Source of the DNA: Microcystis aeruginosa FD4
Lineage (GTDB): Bacteria > Cyanobacteriota > Cyanobacteriia > Cyanobacteriales > Microcystaceae
Length of the DNA stretch: 64,000 bases
Assembly (NCBI RefSeq): GCF_009792235.1
Contig: NZ_CP046973.1
Span: 1,488,001-1,552,000, forward strand
Reading direction: 5' to 3'
The notes under the pieces were generated by a model. That model ran no database searches and was not told the DNA's origin. It was given only the letters and a program-made list of their open reading frames with translations. Made by a program: the position numbers and the translations under genes. This document shows, piece after piece, positions 41,182 to 51,900 of the stretch. Position 1 is the stretch's first letter. Each line of letters starts with the position of its first letter.

Positions 41182-41421
41182 AGGTATTGCTAAAACTGAT
41201 TTCTAGTTTCTCAACTTAATTCTACCCATCGCCCCCGGATTCTAGTGGACCCCGTTCACATCATGTAACCATTGCAACTATCCTTATGGTCAGCTCGGAA
41301 TTTTTTGTTTTTCAGCCGGCATAATCGGGCAATTTTCGTCCCTAGGAGCAGGGGTAAGGGTTGGTGCTTTTTGCTCCTTCCCCACCCGCGTCAGTCCTGG
41401 TGAAAAGGTGGATTTCTGGGA

Positions 41422-42804
41422 TTAACGTCCAATCCCGAGGTAACGGAAACCGGCTGCTGTCACCACAGCAGGATCGAGGAAATTGCGACCATCAATCAAC
41501 ACGGGTTCGCGCATGGTTTTAGCCATTTTGCCGTAGTCAAGACGGAGGAATTCTTGCCATTCCGTCACCACCACCAAAGCGTCACAACCATCGGCCAATC
41601 TTTCCGGATCCGATTCGATAATCACACCACTGAGACCGTGACTTAAACCACTTTGGGAAACGATCGGATCATAAGCTTTTACCTTAGCACCTAAACGATT
41701 TAACTGTTCAATCATGGTTAAAGCTGGAGCATCGCGCATATCATCGGTATCGGGTTTAAAAGTTAATCCCAACAAACCGACGGTTTTACCCTTGAGGATT
41801 TTTAATTCCTGTTGCAGTTTTTCGATGGCGATTGTCCGTTGACGTTTGTTAACATTGATGGCGGCGTTAAGTAATTCCGTTTCGTAACCGTAGTCTTCTG
41901 CGGTATGTACCAAAGCTGACACATCTTTAGGGAAACAGGAACCTCCCCAACCGATTCCGGCCGAGAGGAACTTGCTGCCGATACGGGAATCTAAACCGAT
42001 ACCTTTAGCCACTTGGGTGACATCGGCCCCCACGCGATCGCAGATGTTAGCTACTTCGTTAATAAAGCTAATTTTGGTGGCTAGGAAGGCATTAGCGGCG
42101 TATTTAATCATTTCCGCCGAACTGAGATCCGTAACCACCACGGGAACGGGAGGCAAGGAGGGATCGTCAGCGAATTGGCGTTCAACCAAAGGCGCGTACA
42201 ATTCCTTCATCATTTCAATGGCTTTCGGGTTATTACTGCCTAAAACAATGCGATCGGGGTTAAAAGTATCATAAACTGCCGAACCTTCCCGTAAAAATTC
42301 GGGATTGCTGACCACATCGAATTCCGCTTCAATACGTTCTAATGTACTAATGCCACCAGCGGCCACGAGATTTTTCTGTCTCTCGGCCACGCCATCGAGG
42401 ACGATCATCCGTACCCAATCCCCAGAACCGATGGGAACAGTAGACTTATTGACGATTACTTTATAACCACCGTTGAGATGGGCCCCAATACCCCGGGCCA
42501 CCGCTTCCACATAACGGGTGTCACTTTCCCCCGTGGGTAGTGCGGGTGTACCAACAGCGATAAAGAGGATTTCGCCGTGTTTAACTCCCGCTTCTAGATC
42601 CGTGGAAAATTCCAGATTGCCGGAGGCTGCCGAAGACTGCATTAATTCTGATAACCCCGGTTCATAGATGGGGGATTGTCCCGATTTCATCAATTTGACT
42701 TTTTCTTCATTGTTGTCAATACAGATGACATGATGGCCGATATGTGCTAGGCAAACCCCAGTGACTAAACCCACATAACCGGTTCCGATAACACAAACAC
42801 GCAT
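41422..42804 (-). CDS. ugd: UDP-glucose 6-dehydrogenase
   Basis: A 460-residue NAD-dependent sugar dehydrogenase: NAD motif VIGTGYVGLVTGVCLAHIG at residues 5-23, catalytic Cys290 in GIGWGGSCFPKDVSAL, and GLTFKPDTDDMRDAPAL. It oxidises UDP-glucose to UDP-glucuronate. It is followed upstream on the same strand, with a 46-base gap, by the UDP-glucuronate decarboxylase gene (42851-43777), which uses its product. The pair supplies UDP-xylose/UDP-glucuronate for exopolysaccharide. Confidence 0.95.
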   Translation of the reverse strand: MRVCVIGTGYVGLVTGVCLAHIGHHVICIDNNEEKVKLMKSGQSPIYEPGLSELMQSSAASGNLEFSTDLEAGVKHGEILFIAVGTPALPTGESDTRYVEAVARGIGAHLNGGYKVIVNKSTVPIGSGDWVRMIVLDGVAERQKNLVAAGGISTLERIEAEFDVVSNPEFLREGSAVYDTFNPDRIVLGSNNPKAIEMMKELYAPLVERQFADDPSLPPVPVVVTDLSSAEMIKYAANAFLATKISFINEVANICDRVGADVTQVAKGIGLDSRIGSKFLSAGIGWGGSCFPKDVSALVHTAEDYGYETELLNAAINVNKRQRTIAIEKLQQELKILKGKTVGLLGLTFKPDTDDMRDAPALTMIEQLNRLGAKVKAYDPIVSQSGLSHGLSGVIIESDPERLADGCDALVVVTEWQEFLRLDYGKMAKTMREPVLIDGRNFLDPAVVTAAGFRYLGIGR

Positions 42805-42850
42805 GATAATTACTCCAGTGACAATTCAGTTAAAATTCATTGATTAGGGA

Positions 42851-43777
42851 TTAGCTGAGACGAGAACGGAAATCCTCGATCGTCATTTTTAAACCCTGAG
42901 TTAGAGGAATAGTGGGACTCCAATCCAGATAGGTTTTAGCACGAGTGATATCCGGTTGTCGTTGCTTGGGATCATCTTCCGGCAGCGGTTTATAGACCAA
43001 TTCGGCCTCGGGATTAATCATGCCTTGGATCACTTGCGCTAATTCCAGAATTGTGTATTCGTCGGGATTGCCTAAATTAACTGGCCCGATAAAATCCCCA
43101 TTCATCAAACGCATTAACCCTTCCACCAGGTCAGAAACATAGCAAAAACTGCGGGTTTGCGAACCTTGACCATAAACCGTCAGAGGTTCACCGCGCAAAG
43201 CTTGCACCACTAAATTACTCACCACTCGACCATCGTTTTCCAGCATTCGCGGGCCGTAGGTGTTGAAAATCCGGGCCACCCGGATATCGACCTTATGCTC
43301 CCGATAATACTCAAAAGCCAGGGTTTCCGCCACCCGTTTACCTTCGTCATAACAGGAACGTGGTCCGATGCAGTTGACATTGCCTCGATATTCTTCCGTT
43401 TGCGGATGCACATCGGGATCGCCATAGACTTCTGAGGTAGAAGCGAGCAAAAATCGCGCTTTTACCCTTTTAGCTAGGCCCAGCATATACATAGTCCCTA
43501 AAACATTGGTTTTAATCGTTTTTACGGGGTTGTATTGATAGTGGATTGGGGAAGCAGGACAGGCCAGGTGATAAATCTGATCGACTTCTAAACGGATCGG
43601 CTCGGTGATATCGTGACGAATTAGCTCAAAATAAGGATTTCCTAGCCATTTAACGATATTTCGGCGCGTCCCCGTGTAGAAGTTATCCAGACAGATCACT
43701 TCTTGACCCTGTTCCATCAAGCGATCGATTAGATGGGAACCGATAAAACCCGCACCACCTGTAACTAGGATTCTCAT
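42851..43777 (-). CDS. UDP-glucuronate decarboxylase (UDP-xylose synthase)
   Basis: A 308-residue short-chain dehydrogenase of the extended NDP-sugar type: NAD motif ILVTGGAGFIGSHLIDRL, catalytic Y-x3-K in CYDEGKRVAETL, and NTYGPRMLENDGRVVSNLVV, a segment typical of UXS. It converts UDP-glucuronate to UDP-xylose. It is transcribed before ugd in the same operon. Confidence 0.9.
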   Translation of the reverse strand: MRILVTGGAGFIGSHLIDRLMEQGQEVICLDNFYTGTRRNIVKWLGNPYFELIRHDITEPIRLEVDQIYHLACPASPIHYQYNPVKTIKTNVLGTMYMLGLAKRVKARFLLASTSEVYGDPDVHPQTEEYRGNVNCIGPRSCYDEGKRVAETLAFEYYREHKVDIRVARIFNTYGPRMLENDGRVVSNLVVQALRGEPLTVYGQGSQTRSFCYVSDLVEGLMRLMNGDFIGPVNLGNPDEYTILELAQVIQGMINPEAELVYKPLPEDDPKQRQPDITRAKTYLDWSPTIPLTQGLKMTIEDFRSRLS

Positions 43778-43865
43778 GTAATCGCAAAGTACACATATAA
43801 AATTATTCTTAAAATACCCTTACGCTGGTTTTTTGGCAAATATTTTTTTTGACGGGGTGTTAAGT

Positions 43866-43905
43866 ATCAGTGATCAGTGATCAGTTATCAGTTATCAGCG
43901 ATCGC
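43866..43905. repeat. CAGTGATCAGTTATCAGT simple repeat
   Basis: TATCAGTGATCAGTGATCAG units of the same family as 571-668 and 781-835, in the spacer between the UDP-xylose synthase gene and polA (divergent genes). Confidence 0.8.
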
Positions 43906-43981
43906 CGATTCAAGGCTAATAGCTGAATAATGGCTCGGCAATCCTTAAAATGGAAATAACACGCAAATTTGAGACTAGATT

Positions 43982-46852
43982 ATGAACAGTGGCGAGCAAA
44001 ATAAGCTATTTATCCTGATCGATGGGCATTCTTTGGCTTTTCGTGCCTATTATGCCTTTGCTAAGTCTCGTTCTGGCCCTCTGCGTACTTCTACTGGCAT
44101 TCCCACCAGTGTTTGTTTTGGGTTTTTAAACTCTCTGATGCAGTTACTTGAAACTCAAAAACCCACTTATTTGGCAGTCGCTTTTGATTTAGCAGTCCCT
44201 TCTTTTCGCCACGAAGCTGATGTCAATTATAAGGCTAATCGGCAAGAAACTCCCGAAGAATTTCGCCCCGATTTAACTAATCTGCAAAGTCTCTTGGCAG
44301 CGATGAATATTCCTATTGTTACTTCTCCGGGTTACGAAGCAGATGATGTTTTAGGAACTTTGGCAAAACAAGCTGGTGATAATGGTTATACAGTCAAGAT
44401 TTTAACAGGCGATCGAGATTTATTTCAATTGGTAGATGAGGAGAAAAAAACCACGGTTCTCTATCTGGATATTAATGCAGTCAAAAGTACATCGGGACAG
44501 GGTTATACAGAATTTAATTCCCAAGCTGTCACGGAAAAGTTAGGGGTGACACCAAAACAGGTAGTAGATTTTAAAGCTCTTTGCGGTGACAAGTCTGATA
44601 ATATACCGGGAGTGCGCGGAATTGGCGAAAAAACAGCGATAGATTTATTAAAAAAATACGATAACTTAGAGGATATCTATACCAATCTGGAATCGATCAA
44701 GGGAATGGTAAAAACTAAATTATTAGAGGGCAAAACCGCCGCCGAAAGTTCTCGCTATTTAGCTAAAATTGCCCTTGATGCCCCCGTTAGCCTCGAAGAG
44801 GATAAATTTCGTCTCCGAGGTTTTGATCGGCGTTTAGTTAAACCTTTATTGGCAAGATTGGAGTTAAAGAAAATTCTCCAGAAACTCGATCAAATTCAAC
44901 AGCATCTAGGTGGCACTCCTACCCTAGAATTAACTAGCGATGCTGATTCTAATCAATTGTCTCTGTTTGATTTACCCCCTATTTCTCCATCGGTTCTAAT
45001 TACTCCCGACATTATTGATACTATTCCTAAGTTAGATGCTTTACTGGCCAAATTAACAACCTTCACTAATCCACATTTTCCCGTCGCTTGGGACACTGAA
45101 ACCACAGATTTAAATCCTCGTGTAGCCAAATTAGTCGGCATCGGTTGCTGTTGGGGAAAAGAATTAAATGCTCTGGCCTATATTCCTATCGGTCACAGTA
45201 CAGGCGATAATTTAAATCTAGAAATAGTCCTAGAAAAATTACGCCCAATTTTAGCGGGTGATAATTATCCGAAAGTCTTCCAGAATGCGAAATTTGATAT
45301 TGATGTTTTTTATCATCAAGGAATTACCGTTAAAGGTCTAGTTTTTGATACTATGGTGGCTAGTTATGTCCTCCATCCCGAACTAACTCATAATCTCGAA
45401 GATTTATGCGATCGCTATTTAGACGGTATCACTTCCCTTAGTTATAAAAGTCTCGGTATTCCTGGGGGAAAAACCATCGCTGATTTAGATATTCCCTCCA
45501 CTGCCAACTACTGCGGATTAGATGCCTACGCTACCTATTTACTTCGAGAAAAATTACAGGCAGAATTAACTAAAATTCCCTCTTTATATCAATTATTCTC
45601 AGAGGTGGAATCTCCCTTAGTCATGGTGCTGTGGCAGATGGAAAATTATGGTATAAAAATTAATGTCAATTATCTAAAAAACTTGTCCCAGCAACTAGAA
45701 AGAGACTTAGCAGACATAGAAAAAAATGCTTATGAATCTATCGGAGAAACTTTTAATCTTAGCTCTCCTAAACAGTTAAGTGAAATCCTCTTTGAGCGAT
45801 TAGCACTCAATCGCAAAAAATCCAGAAAAACTAAAACAGGTTACTCTACCGATCAAAGTGTTTTAGAGAAACTACAAGGCGATCATCCCTTAGTTGATTA
45901 TATCCTTGAACATCGCACCTTATCCAAATTAAAATCCACCTATGTGGATGCTTTACCGAAATTAGCCGAACCAAAAACCGCACGAGTGCATACAGATTTT
46001 AATCAAACCATCACCAGCACTGGACGCTTATCATCCTCCAATCCTAACCTACAAAATATCCCCATTCGCAGTGAATTTTCCCGACGAATTCGTCAAGCTT
46101 TTATTCCCGAAGATGGTTACTTATTAGTGTCAGCGGACTACTCACAAATCGAGTTAAGAATTCTTGCTCATCTCAGTCAAGAACCAGTTTTATTAGAAGC
46201 GTATCGTAGTAATCAAGATGTTCATAAAGTCACCGCTCAATTGCTCTTTGATAAAAGAGAAATTACGCCAGAAGAACGCAGTTTAGGAAAAACCATTAAC
46301 TTCGGGGTTATTTATGGCATGGGAGCGCAAAAATTCGCCCGTGAATCGAAACTAACCGTAGAACAAGGCAGAAAATTTATTGAAAAATATCATCAACGTT
46401 ATGCCCAAGTATTTGAGTATTTAGAGAATAGCAAAAAACAAGCGATCGCTCAGGGATATGTAGAAACAATTTTGGGTAGAAGACGTTATTTTAACTTTGA
46501 TAATCCCCTCTTAAAAAGACTGCGGGGACTGTCCTTACATGACATCGATTTAGATAGCCTCAAACTCAACAACGAGGAGGCACAATTATTAAGATCGGCT
46601 GCTAATGCGCCCATTCAGGGTTCCAGTGCTGATATTATTAAAGTAGCGATGGTAAAATTGGCCGAGGTACTGCAAAATTATCGAGCGAGATTACTGCTGC
46701 AAGTCCATGATGAATTAGTCTTGGAAGTACCGAGAGAAGAATGGCCATCCCTAGAGTCAAAAATCAAGACGACTATGGAAGAAGCTGTCTCCTTGACAAT
46801 CCCTCTCTTGGTAGAAATAAAAGCTGGTGACAATTGGATGGAAACCAAATAA
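43982..46852 (+). CDS. polA: DNA polymerase I
   Basis: A 956-residue family A polymerase with all three domains. The 5'-3' exonuclease (residues ~10-300) has SPGYEADDVLGTLAK. The 3'-5' proofreading exonuclease (~345-545) has the acidic residues in WDTETTDL, NAKFDIDVF and YCGLDAYATYLL, so proofreading should be active. The polymerase (~560-956) has motif A VSADYSQIELRILAHL, motif B SLGKTINFGVIYGMG and motif C LLQVHDELVLEVP. It functions in repair and Okazaki-fragment processing. Confidence 0.97.
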   Translation: MNSGEQNKLFILIDGHSLAFRAYYAFAKSRSGPLRTSTGIPTSVCFGFLNSLMQLLETQKPTYLAVAFDLAVPSFRHEADVNYKANRQETPEEFRPDLTNLQSLLAAMNIPIVTSPGYEADDVLGTLAKQAGDNGYTVKILTGDRDLFQLVDEEKKTTVLYLDINAVKSTSGQGYTEFNSQAVTEKLGVTPKQVVDFKALCGDKSDNIPGVRGIGEKTAIDLLKKYDNLEDIYTNLESIKGMVKTKLLEGKTAAESSRYLAKIALDAPVSLEEDKFRLRGFDRRLVKPLLARLELKKILQKLDQIQQHLGGTPTLELTSDADSNQLSLFDLPPISPSVLITPDIIDTIPKLDALLAKLTTFTNPHFPVAWDTETTDLNPRVAKLVGIGCCWGKELNALAYIPIGHSTGDNLNLEIVLEKLRPILAGDNYPKVFQNAKFDIDVFYHQGITVKGLVFDTMVASYVLHPELTHNLEDLCDRYLDGITSLSYKSLGIPGGKTIADLDIPSTANYCGLDAYATYLLREKLQAELTKIPSLYQLFSEVESPLVMVLWQMENYGIKINVNYLKNLSQQLERDLADIEKNAYESIGETFNLSSPKQLSEILFERLALNRKKSRKTKTGYSTDQSVLEKLQGDHPLVDYILEHRTLSKLKSTYVDALPKLAEPKTARVHTDFNQTITSTGRLSSSNPNLQNIPIRSEFSRRIRQAFIPEDGYLLVSADYSQIELRILAHLSQEPVLLEAYRSNQDVHKVTAQLLFDKREITPEERSLGKTINFGVIYGMGAQKFARESKLTVEQGRKFIEKYHQRYAQVFEYLENSKKQAIAQGYVETILGRRRYFNFDNPLLKRLRGLSLHDIDLDSLKLNNEEAQLLRSAANAPIQGSSADIIKVAMVKLAEVLQNYRARLLLQVHDELVLEVPREEWPSLESKIKTTMEEAVSLTIPLLVEIKAGDNWMETK

Positions 46853-46856
46853 AACT

Positions 46857-47102
46857 ATGATCGAAAACAGACAATTTTTAACCCCAGAAGAATCCGCAGA
46901 TGTAGACGCTGCCCTGTTGACTTCTCCCGAAAAATTCCTGACTCGTTTAACGATTTCTTCCCTACGCTTACTAAAAATAATCGCCGAAGATACGGGAGTA
47001 ACCCTAGAAGAACTAACCCATAAACAGGTCATCCAATGGCTAGAAAAAGATAGTAAACTGCGTCGGGAACAGGGGATCGAAGCGGCAGTGCTGAAATGGT
47101 AA
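46857..47102 (+). CDS. Conserved hypothetical protein, 81 aa
   Basis: ATG 46857 lies 4 bases after the polA stop, so the two are co-transcribed. The peptide (FLTPEESADVDAALLTSPEK, then FLTRLTISSLRLLKIIAEDT) is helical and charged, without catalytic motifs. It is a small conserved cyanobacterial type; function unknown. Confidence 0.65.
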   Translation: MIENRQFLTPEESADVDAALLTSPEKFLTRLTISSLRLLKIIAEDTGVTLEELTHKQVIQWLEKDSKLRREQGIEAAVLKW

Positions 47103-47177
47103 ATAAACTCTTAAAAAATCAGCTACCCCTGACAATTTATGCTAGTTTTTAGCTATAAAGTTACTGGAGTGACAACA

Positions 47178-47387
47178 ATGACAATTACCCTAAAAGTGCC
47201 TAGTATTGCCTGTGAAGGTTGCGCTAATACCATTACTAAAGCGATTAACAATCAGCAACCAGCAGCCCAAATATCGGTGGATGTAGCCAATAAAATCGTC
47301 ACGGTAGAAACCACCGCATCCCCCGCAGAAATTGCCCAATGGATCAGCGAAGTCGGCCATACGGTTGAGTCTGGAAGTGAGAGTTGA
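47178..47387 (+). CDS. Heavy-metal-associated domain protein (Atx1-like copper chaperone)
   Basis: A 69-residue HMA-fold protein with MTITLKVPSIACEGCANTIT; the CxxC copper site is C-E-G-C. Cyanobacterial Atx1 of this size hands Cu(I) to the P-type ATPases CtaA and PacS for plastocyanin and cytochrome oxidase. ATG 47178 is preceded by GGAG at 8-base spacing, better than the upstream in-frame start at 47139. A residual IS605-type end (TTGACATCCTCCCCCGTTAA) starts at the stop codon, as at glk. Confidence 0.85.
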   Translation: MTITLKVPSIACEGCANTITKAINNQQPAAQISVDVANKIVTVETTASPAEIAQWISEVGHTVESGSES

Positions 47388-47450
47388 CATCCTCCCCCGT
47401 TAAAAATAGACCTCTGGTAAAAATCCAGGGTAGTTCTATGTTTGTGTTGA

Positions 47451-47615
47451 TCAGATTAGTTTGACTCCCAAGCTTTCTAGTTGTTGGTTTATCCAAGCGG
47501 TTGCCGTTTCTTCATCGGTTTCTATTTCTAATAGTTGTTTGGATTTTTGCTTTAAAAGCACTCTTAGAGCAAAGGTGCGATCGCTTTTAAAAGTTCTGTT
47601 AATTGATTTTTCCAT
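47451..47615 (-). CDS. Small protein, 54 aa, sharing its C-terminus with a neighbour fragment
   Basis: From ATG 47615: MEKSINRTFKSDRTFALRVL, then KQKSKQLLEIETDEETATAW and INQQLESLGVKLI. The last ~27 residues are nearly the same as those of the open fragment 47960-48157, and the DNA is duplicated too. It may be a chimera made when the 3' end was duplicated, or an antitoxin-like peptide. The 30 bases between it and the nucleotidyltransferase gene suggest one operon. Confidence 0.45.
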   Translation of the reverse strand: MEKSINRTFKSDRTFALRVLLKQKSKQLLEIETDEETATAWINQQLESLGVKLI

Positions 47616-47645
47616 CAGTATAGCGCAAAATACGCCTGATAGAAT

Positions 47646-47960
47646 TTACAATGAGGCATAGATAATCTGTGCTGATTCCAAAATGTTTTTAGATCTTAGC
47701 CAGTTATCACTCCGTTTGAGCGCTGCTTTCACAATTAAATCTACTTTTCGATTGAAAATTGCTTGCAGTTCATCGCGCATTTGTAGGGTTTCGGTTAAAC
47801 CTCGTTTAGCAGTTGGGGAAAAGGTAATTAAAATATCAATATCACTATCTGGACGGAAATCTTCGCGTAAAACTGAACCAAATAATGCCAATTCGGTGAC
47901 TTGCCACTTTTTACAAAATGCTTTAATTTGCTCCATTGGTAGATTTATTTTTGTGTTCAT
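47646..47960 (-). CDS. Nucleotidyltransferase (MNT-type antitoxin-like)
   Basis: A 104-residue protein from ATG 47960. The minimal nucleotidyltransferase motif is LALFGSVLREDFRPDSDIDILI, with G-S followed by D-x-D. Such MNT proteins pair with HEPN RNases and AMPylate or neutralise them. No complete HEPN gene is adjacent: only short fragments flank it. Its ATG overlaps the stop of the upstream fragment by one base (TGATG), so it was once coupled to that gene. Confidence 0.8.
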   Translation of the reverse strand: MNTKINLPMEQIKAFCKKWQVTELALFGSVLREDFRPDSDIDILITFSPTAKRGLTETLQMRDELQAIFNRKVDLIVKAALKRSDNWLRSKNILESAQIIYASL

Positions 47961-48157
47961 CAAATTAGTTTGACTTGCAAGCTTTCTAGTTGTTGGTTTA
48001 TCCAAGCAGTTGCAGTTTCTTCATCGGTTTCTATTGCTTTTTCTACTCCTATTTTAGCAATTTCTAATAGTTGACTTAAAAGGGAGATTGATGATTTGAA
48101 TGAGTCAGAATCAGTGAGAATTAGCAGGTTATGATGCTGAGGATGCGTTTTTATGGG
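47960..48157 (-). pseudogene. C-terminal fragment of the gene upstream of the nucleotidyltransferase
   Basis: An open 65-codon frame with no start: HPQHHNLLILTDSDSFKSSI, LLSQLLEIAKIGVEKAIETD and ETATAWINQQLESLQVKLI, then TGA. The 5' end is lost at the junction with a plus-strand fragment near 48122-48157. The tail is duplicated in 47451-47615. Confidence 0.5.
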
Positions 48158-48243
48158 TCAATCGTCTAGGTTTCTCCTTAGTTCGGTTTTGGGGTGATGA
48201 GATTCATGAGCGCTTAATGGAGAATTTGAATGAATTTTTATGA
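48122..48243 (+). pseudogene. DUF559-like endonuclease C-terminal fragment
   Basis: A plus-strand frame reading LAGYDAEDAFLWVNRLGFSL, then VRFWGDEIHERLMENLNEFL and a stop. The pattern W-L-x-x-x-G-[FY]-x-[VL]-[IL]-R-F-W is typical of the C-terminus of DUF559 (very-short-patch-repair-like) endonucleases. The N-terminal part is missing. Confidence 0.5.
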
Positions 48244-48933
48244 CGAGGTATCGTCATTGTTATCAGTTTTTTTACTTCGTAAATCTACCCATAGATGTCT
48301 TAAATTAAATGGACTAGGTGGCACCTCAGGACGTTCTAGTTGATGGTCAAGACGACTCACATCATTTTGCCATCCTTCCGGCGATAAAGTTAAATCTATA
48401 ATGGTTAGTTGTGAACAATGCTTATTAACTTCATTTAAAATTTCTTTTAATTCCATATTTTGAATATAACCAATCATTGCTCCCGAACTGACAGATTTTC
48501 CATAACCCCATTCAGCTAAAATAAATCTTTGTATGCCTTTTAAAACATAATCTTTTTGAAATTTTGACGAAGGAGAACCTAATCGTTTAGCTTCTAAAGT
48601 ATAGTACCTAGACATCCTCTCAGGATTTATCTCATGTGAATCCCGCATTTCCCACTGAAAATCAGGTTTTTTGTCTTCTCGTCTAGATCGACTTGCATCA
48701 TCACTAACAGGCTGATTTTGACCTTGATATATGGGAGAACAGGAAAGCCCTTGTTTATCATTCTGACAATTTAGCCTACGAACTAACATAAAAAGCTGAC
48801 GACTTAAATCATCTTCTTTATCCGGCAAATCTGTGCTTTCTTGAAGTAATTTTAAAGCACGACTAAAAAGCTCCAAAACTCTCTTTTCATGATTACCCCA
48901 TATATCTTTTTTTAATAAACTTGGTTTTGTCAT
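48238..48933 (-). CDS. Putative restriction-type nuclease subunit, 231 aa
   Basis: A PD-(D/E)xK-like arrangement is visible: P90-D91 in REDKKPDFQWEM and E114-x-K116 in YYTLEAKRLGS. The N-terminus (KKDIWGNHEKRVLELFSRAL) is helical and the C-terminus is polar. The gene starts 4 bases after the stop of the large methyltransferase gene, so they form an operon. I infer that it is the cleavage or accessory subunit of the same restriction/defence system. The nuclease assignment rests on these residues only. Confidence 0.6.
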   Translation of the reverse strand: MTKPSLLKKDIWGNHEKRVLELFSRALKLLQESTDLPDKEDDLSRQLFMLVRRLNCQNDKQGLSCSPIYQGQNQPVSDDASRSRREDKKPDFQWEMRDSHEINPERMSRYYTLEAKRLGSPSSKFQKDYVLKGIQRFILAEWGYGKSVSSGAMIGYIQNMELKEILNEVNKHCSQLTIIDLTLSPEGWQNDVSRLDHQLERPEVPPSPFNLRHLWVDLRSKKTDNNDDTSS

Positions 48934-48937
48934 AAGT

Positions 48938-51900
48938 TTAGCTCATTTCTTGAGATTCTTGTAAGTTAATAATTTGAAGCATTGTTGCCTCCGCATCCTC
49001 ACGCGCCATGCTACGAGTCCAGAATCTTCGTTCATTGCGCTTAATAATAATGATTTCTGTATCAGAAACCGAACGAACTAAACCATCAAGATAAATTTGA
49101 TGGCTATTATAGGGAACTAATAAACCGTTTTCTTGTCTTGCTAATTGATCAATAATTTCTATCCATTGTTTTTGATCTGATTGGGAGACAGGTTGAGGTT
49201 TTTCTCCATACTCTTGTGTAGAGAAAATAACGGCTAACATAGGATTTTCTAACCCCTGAAATTGAGGACGAATAATCTGCCAACTGAATTCACCATCAGG
49301 TTCTAATTCTCGATTCCAAATATCTAAAAAGGCTTGTAAATAACCTTCTAATCCTTTTTGAGTTTGACGGTTTTTATTAATATCGTTGAGAAGTCCTTGA
49401 TTTTGTTGAGGATAGCTTTCAACAGGTTTTACTGCTTTACTGTTGATATGATTATAGTAAAACTCTATCCCTACATCACACATATCACGAATGAGATCCC
49501 GTTCAGCAATGGTGAGATCATAGACATCAAATATTGCCTCATCTAATTGATATTCTAATTCAGTGAGTTCTGCTTTTATTTGTTCTGGAGTTTTTCCTTC
49601 AGGATGTTTCACACTATACTTTATAGGATTCCAATTCTGTAATTGCTCAACAATATTGATAACTTTTTCCCGAATACCTTGATCCTTTGGAAAAATAATC
49701 GGCAAACTTAAATATTCATCCTTATAAATTCCATCATGCCATATTCCCCATTTGCTAGAAGTCAGAAAAAAGTAATAACGAGATAATGAAGACCATAAAG
49801 TTCCTAATATAATTTTATATTTCCATTCTTCAGCATCATGTAACTTGATACAATTTACTGAATTTGTAAAACTGAAGTTTTCTGATTCTAATCGAGCAAT
49901 AATTTCTCCTTTTTTTCTAGATGCTTGACTAATGCCATGTTTAATCAATAATCTTTCACCATAGAATAAAGATTCATTCGCTATACGATGCACTTTTTTG
50001 GGAGATGATGTAAACCAGTCTTTTTGAATAGAAGAATAACGTTGAAATTTGGGAATCGGTAGATTTTGATATTTAGATAGCCATTGTGGTGCTGAATAAG
50101 CACTTCCAGTTGTAAACCCTTGACCACTATTGTTAGGATCATGTAATTCTTTTAATGCTGGAGCTAAAGTTATACCTTGAATTAAACCAGCATCTTGATG
50201 ATTTCCCCAATAATAAATTTTCCATAAAGAATCATTATAAAATAGTTCACTTTGTCTGATACCACGACGATCCATAACACTCAAAATAACAGCTTGCACA
50301 TTTTTAATCATAGCTGTTTTTTTAGCAGACCAATAAGTGACAACTTGATCTTTTAAGGTTAACTCTGTCTGATTGACTTTCTGAAAAATAATTGAAGCAA
50401 AAGGAGAAATTGAAGCACTAGATTGGTTTTTATTACCAGATTTAAAGAAAATATCACGAACATGAGCAAAATTGACAACTTCTTTTAATAAGACACTGTT
50501 TAACCATTTTTGTCTAAATTCTTTGCTTTTATCATGGGTCTTAAAGAAAATACCTGTTGATACCACTAATGCTGACCATCCATTATCTTTTAAAAAATCA
50601 AATACTCTCCAGATAAACGCTTGAGAACGTTCTTTATCTCCAACTGGATAATCACGTTCTTGACACCATTGTAAAGCGATATTTAATTCCTGTGTGCTTT
50701 TTCTATCGGTCGTTTTAGGAGATCCCCAAGGAGGATTACCGACAACAACATCAGCACATTGACTGCTAAAATTTCTAGATAATATCACATCTTCTGAGTT
50801 AGAAAATTCTTGAAAAGCATTATCGCAGACTAAATTATTAAAGTGATTATCCTCAGATAACCCATTCGGTTGATAAATTAAAAAGGGTAATTTTTGACCT
50901 TGTTTAATTTGTAATAAAATGTCTGGAGGCTCTTGATAATTTAATAAAGCAAGATATAGACTAAATGCAGTAATTCTGATAGCTTCTGAATTAATTTCTA
51001 TGCCAGCTATCTGATTTTTTAAGATTTCTCTTAACTCTTGCCAACTTAATCGCTGTCGCTGATTTTGATAGACTCGATGTCTCACAATTCTCCGAAATGC
51101 TTCCACTAAAAAGATTCCTGAACCACAACAAGGATCAAGAATACGGGGATGAGTTGTCAAACAATCTGACGTTAAAACTTTAGACAAGACAAATTCTACT
51201 AATGAACTCGGTGTATAATGCGTCCCATTATCAATATTTTCTGTATTTGACTCATGATAAAATTCTTCATAAATACTACTAATTAAAGAAATAGGAATTA
51301 TATCAAATTTATAAGCCCAGAAAAATAATTTTTTTTGTTGATCAATATTTCCCTGTAAAAATTCTTGTAAGAGAGATAAATGCTGTTGCTCAACAGATTC
51401 CGCTTCTTGTTCATCAGAAGGGAACATATCTCCGTTAAAATCTTGACTCAACCGATTAAATAAAGCATAGGTAAAACTTTTATCACTTAATATTTTGATA
51501 TAATGTTGTTTAGCTTCAGTTTCCATATTTAACTGATCATCAGGAGCATTAAGTAAGGCTTTCCATGTTGCATTGTTTTGTGCTATTGCTTCAAAATACT
51601 CTTGAGTTAAAATTCCTCTATCTTCCAAATAGCGAATAAAAATTGATCTACCAATTAAAGCATGAGCATATTTACGTTTATTTTCGCTTAATCCTCCACG
51701 AATTAAGGCTAAACGAACTGTTTTTAAATCTTTGATCAGTGATTGATCAGCACGTTGATTAGATGTTTCAAAACGCTCATCCTCAAAAAGCTTCCCTGAT
51801 TCAATTTGTTCCCGTCTGTATTGATAAAGTTTTGAAGTTACTTCAAGTATGTTTTGGGCAACTTCTAACGGTCTATTATTTTTCTTCCAATCTTCTATAT

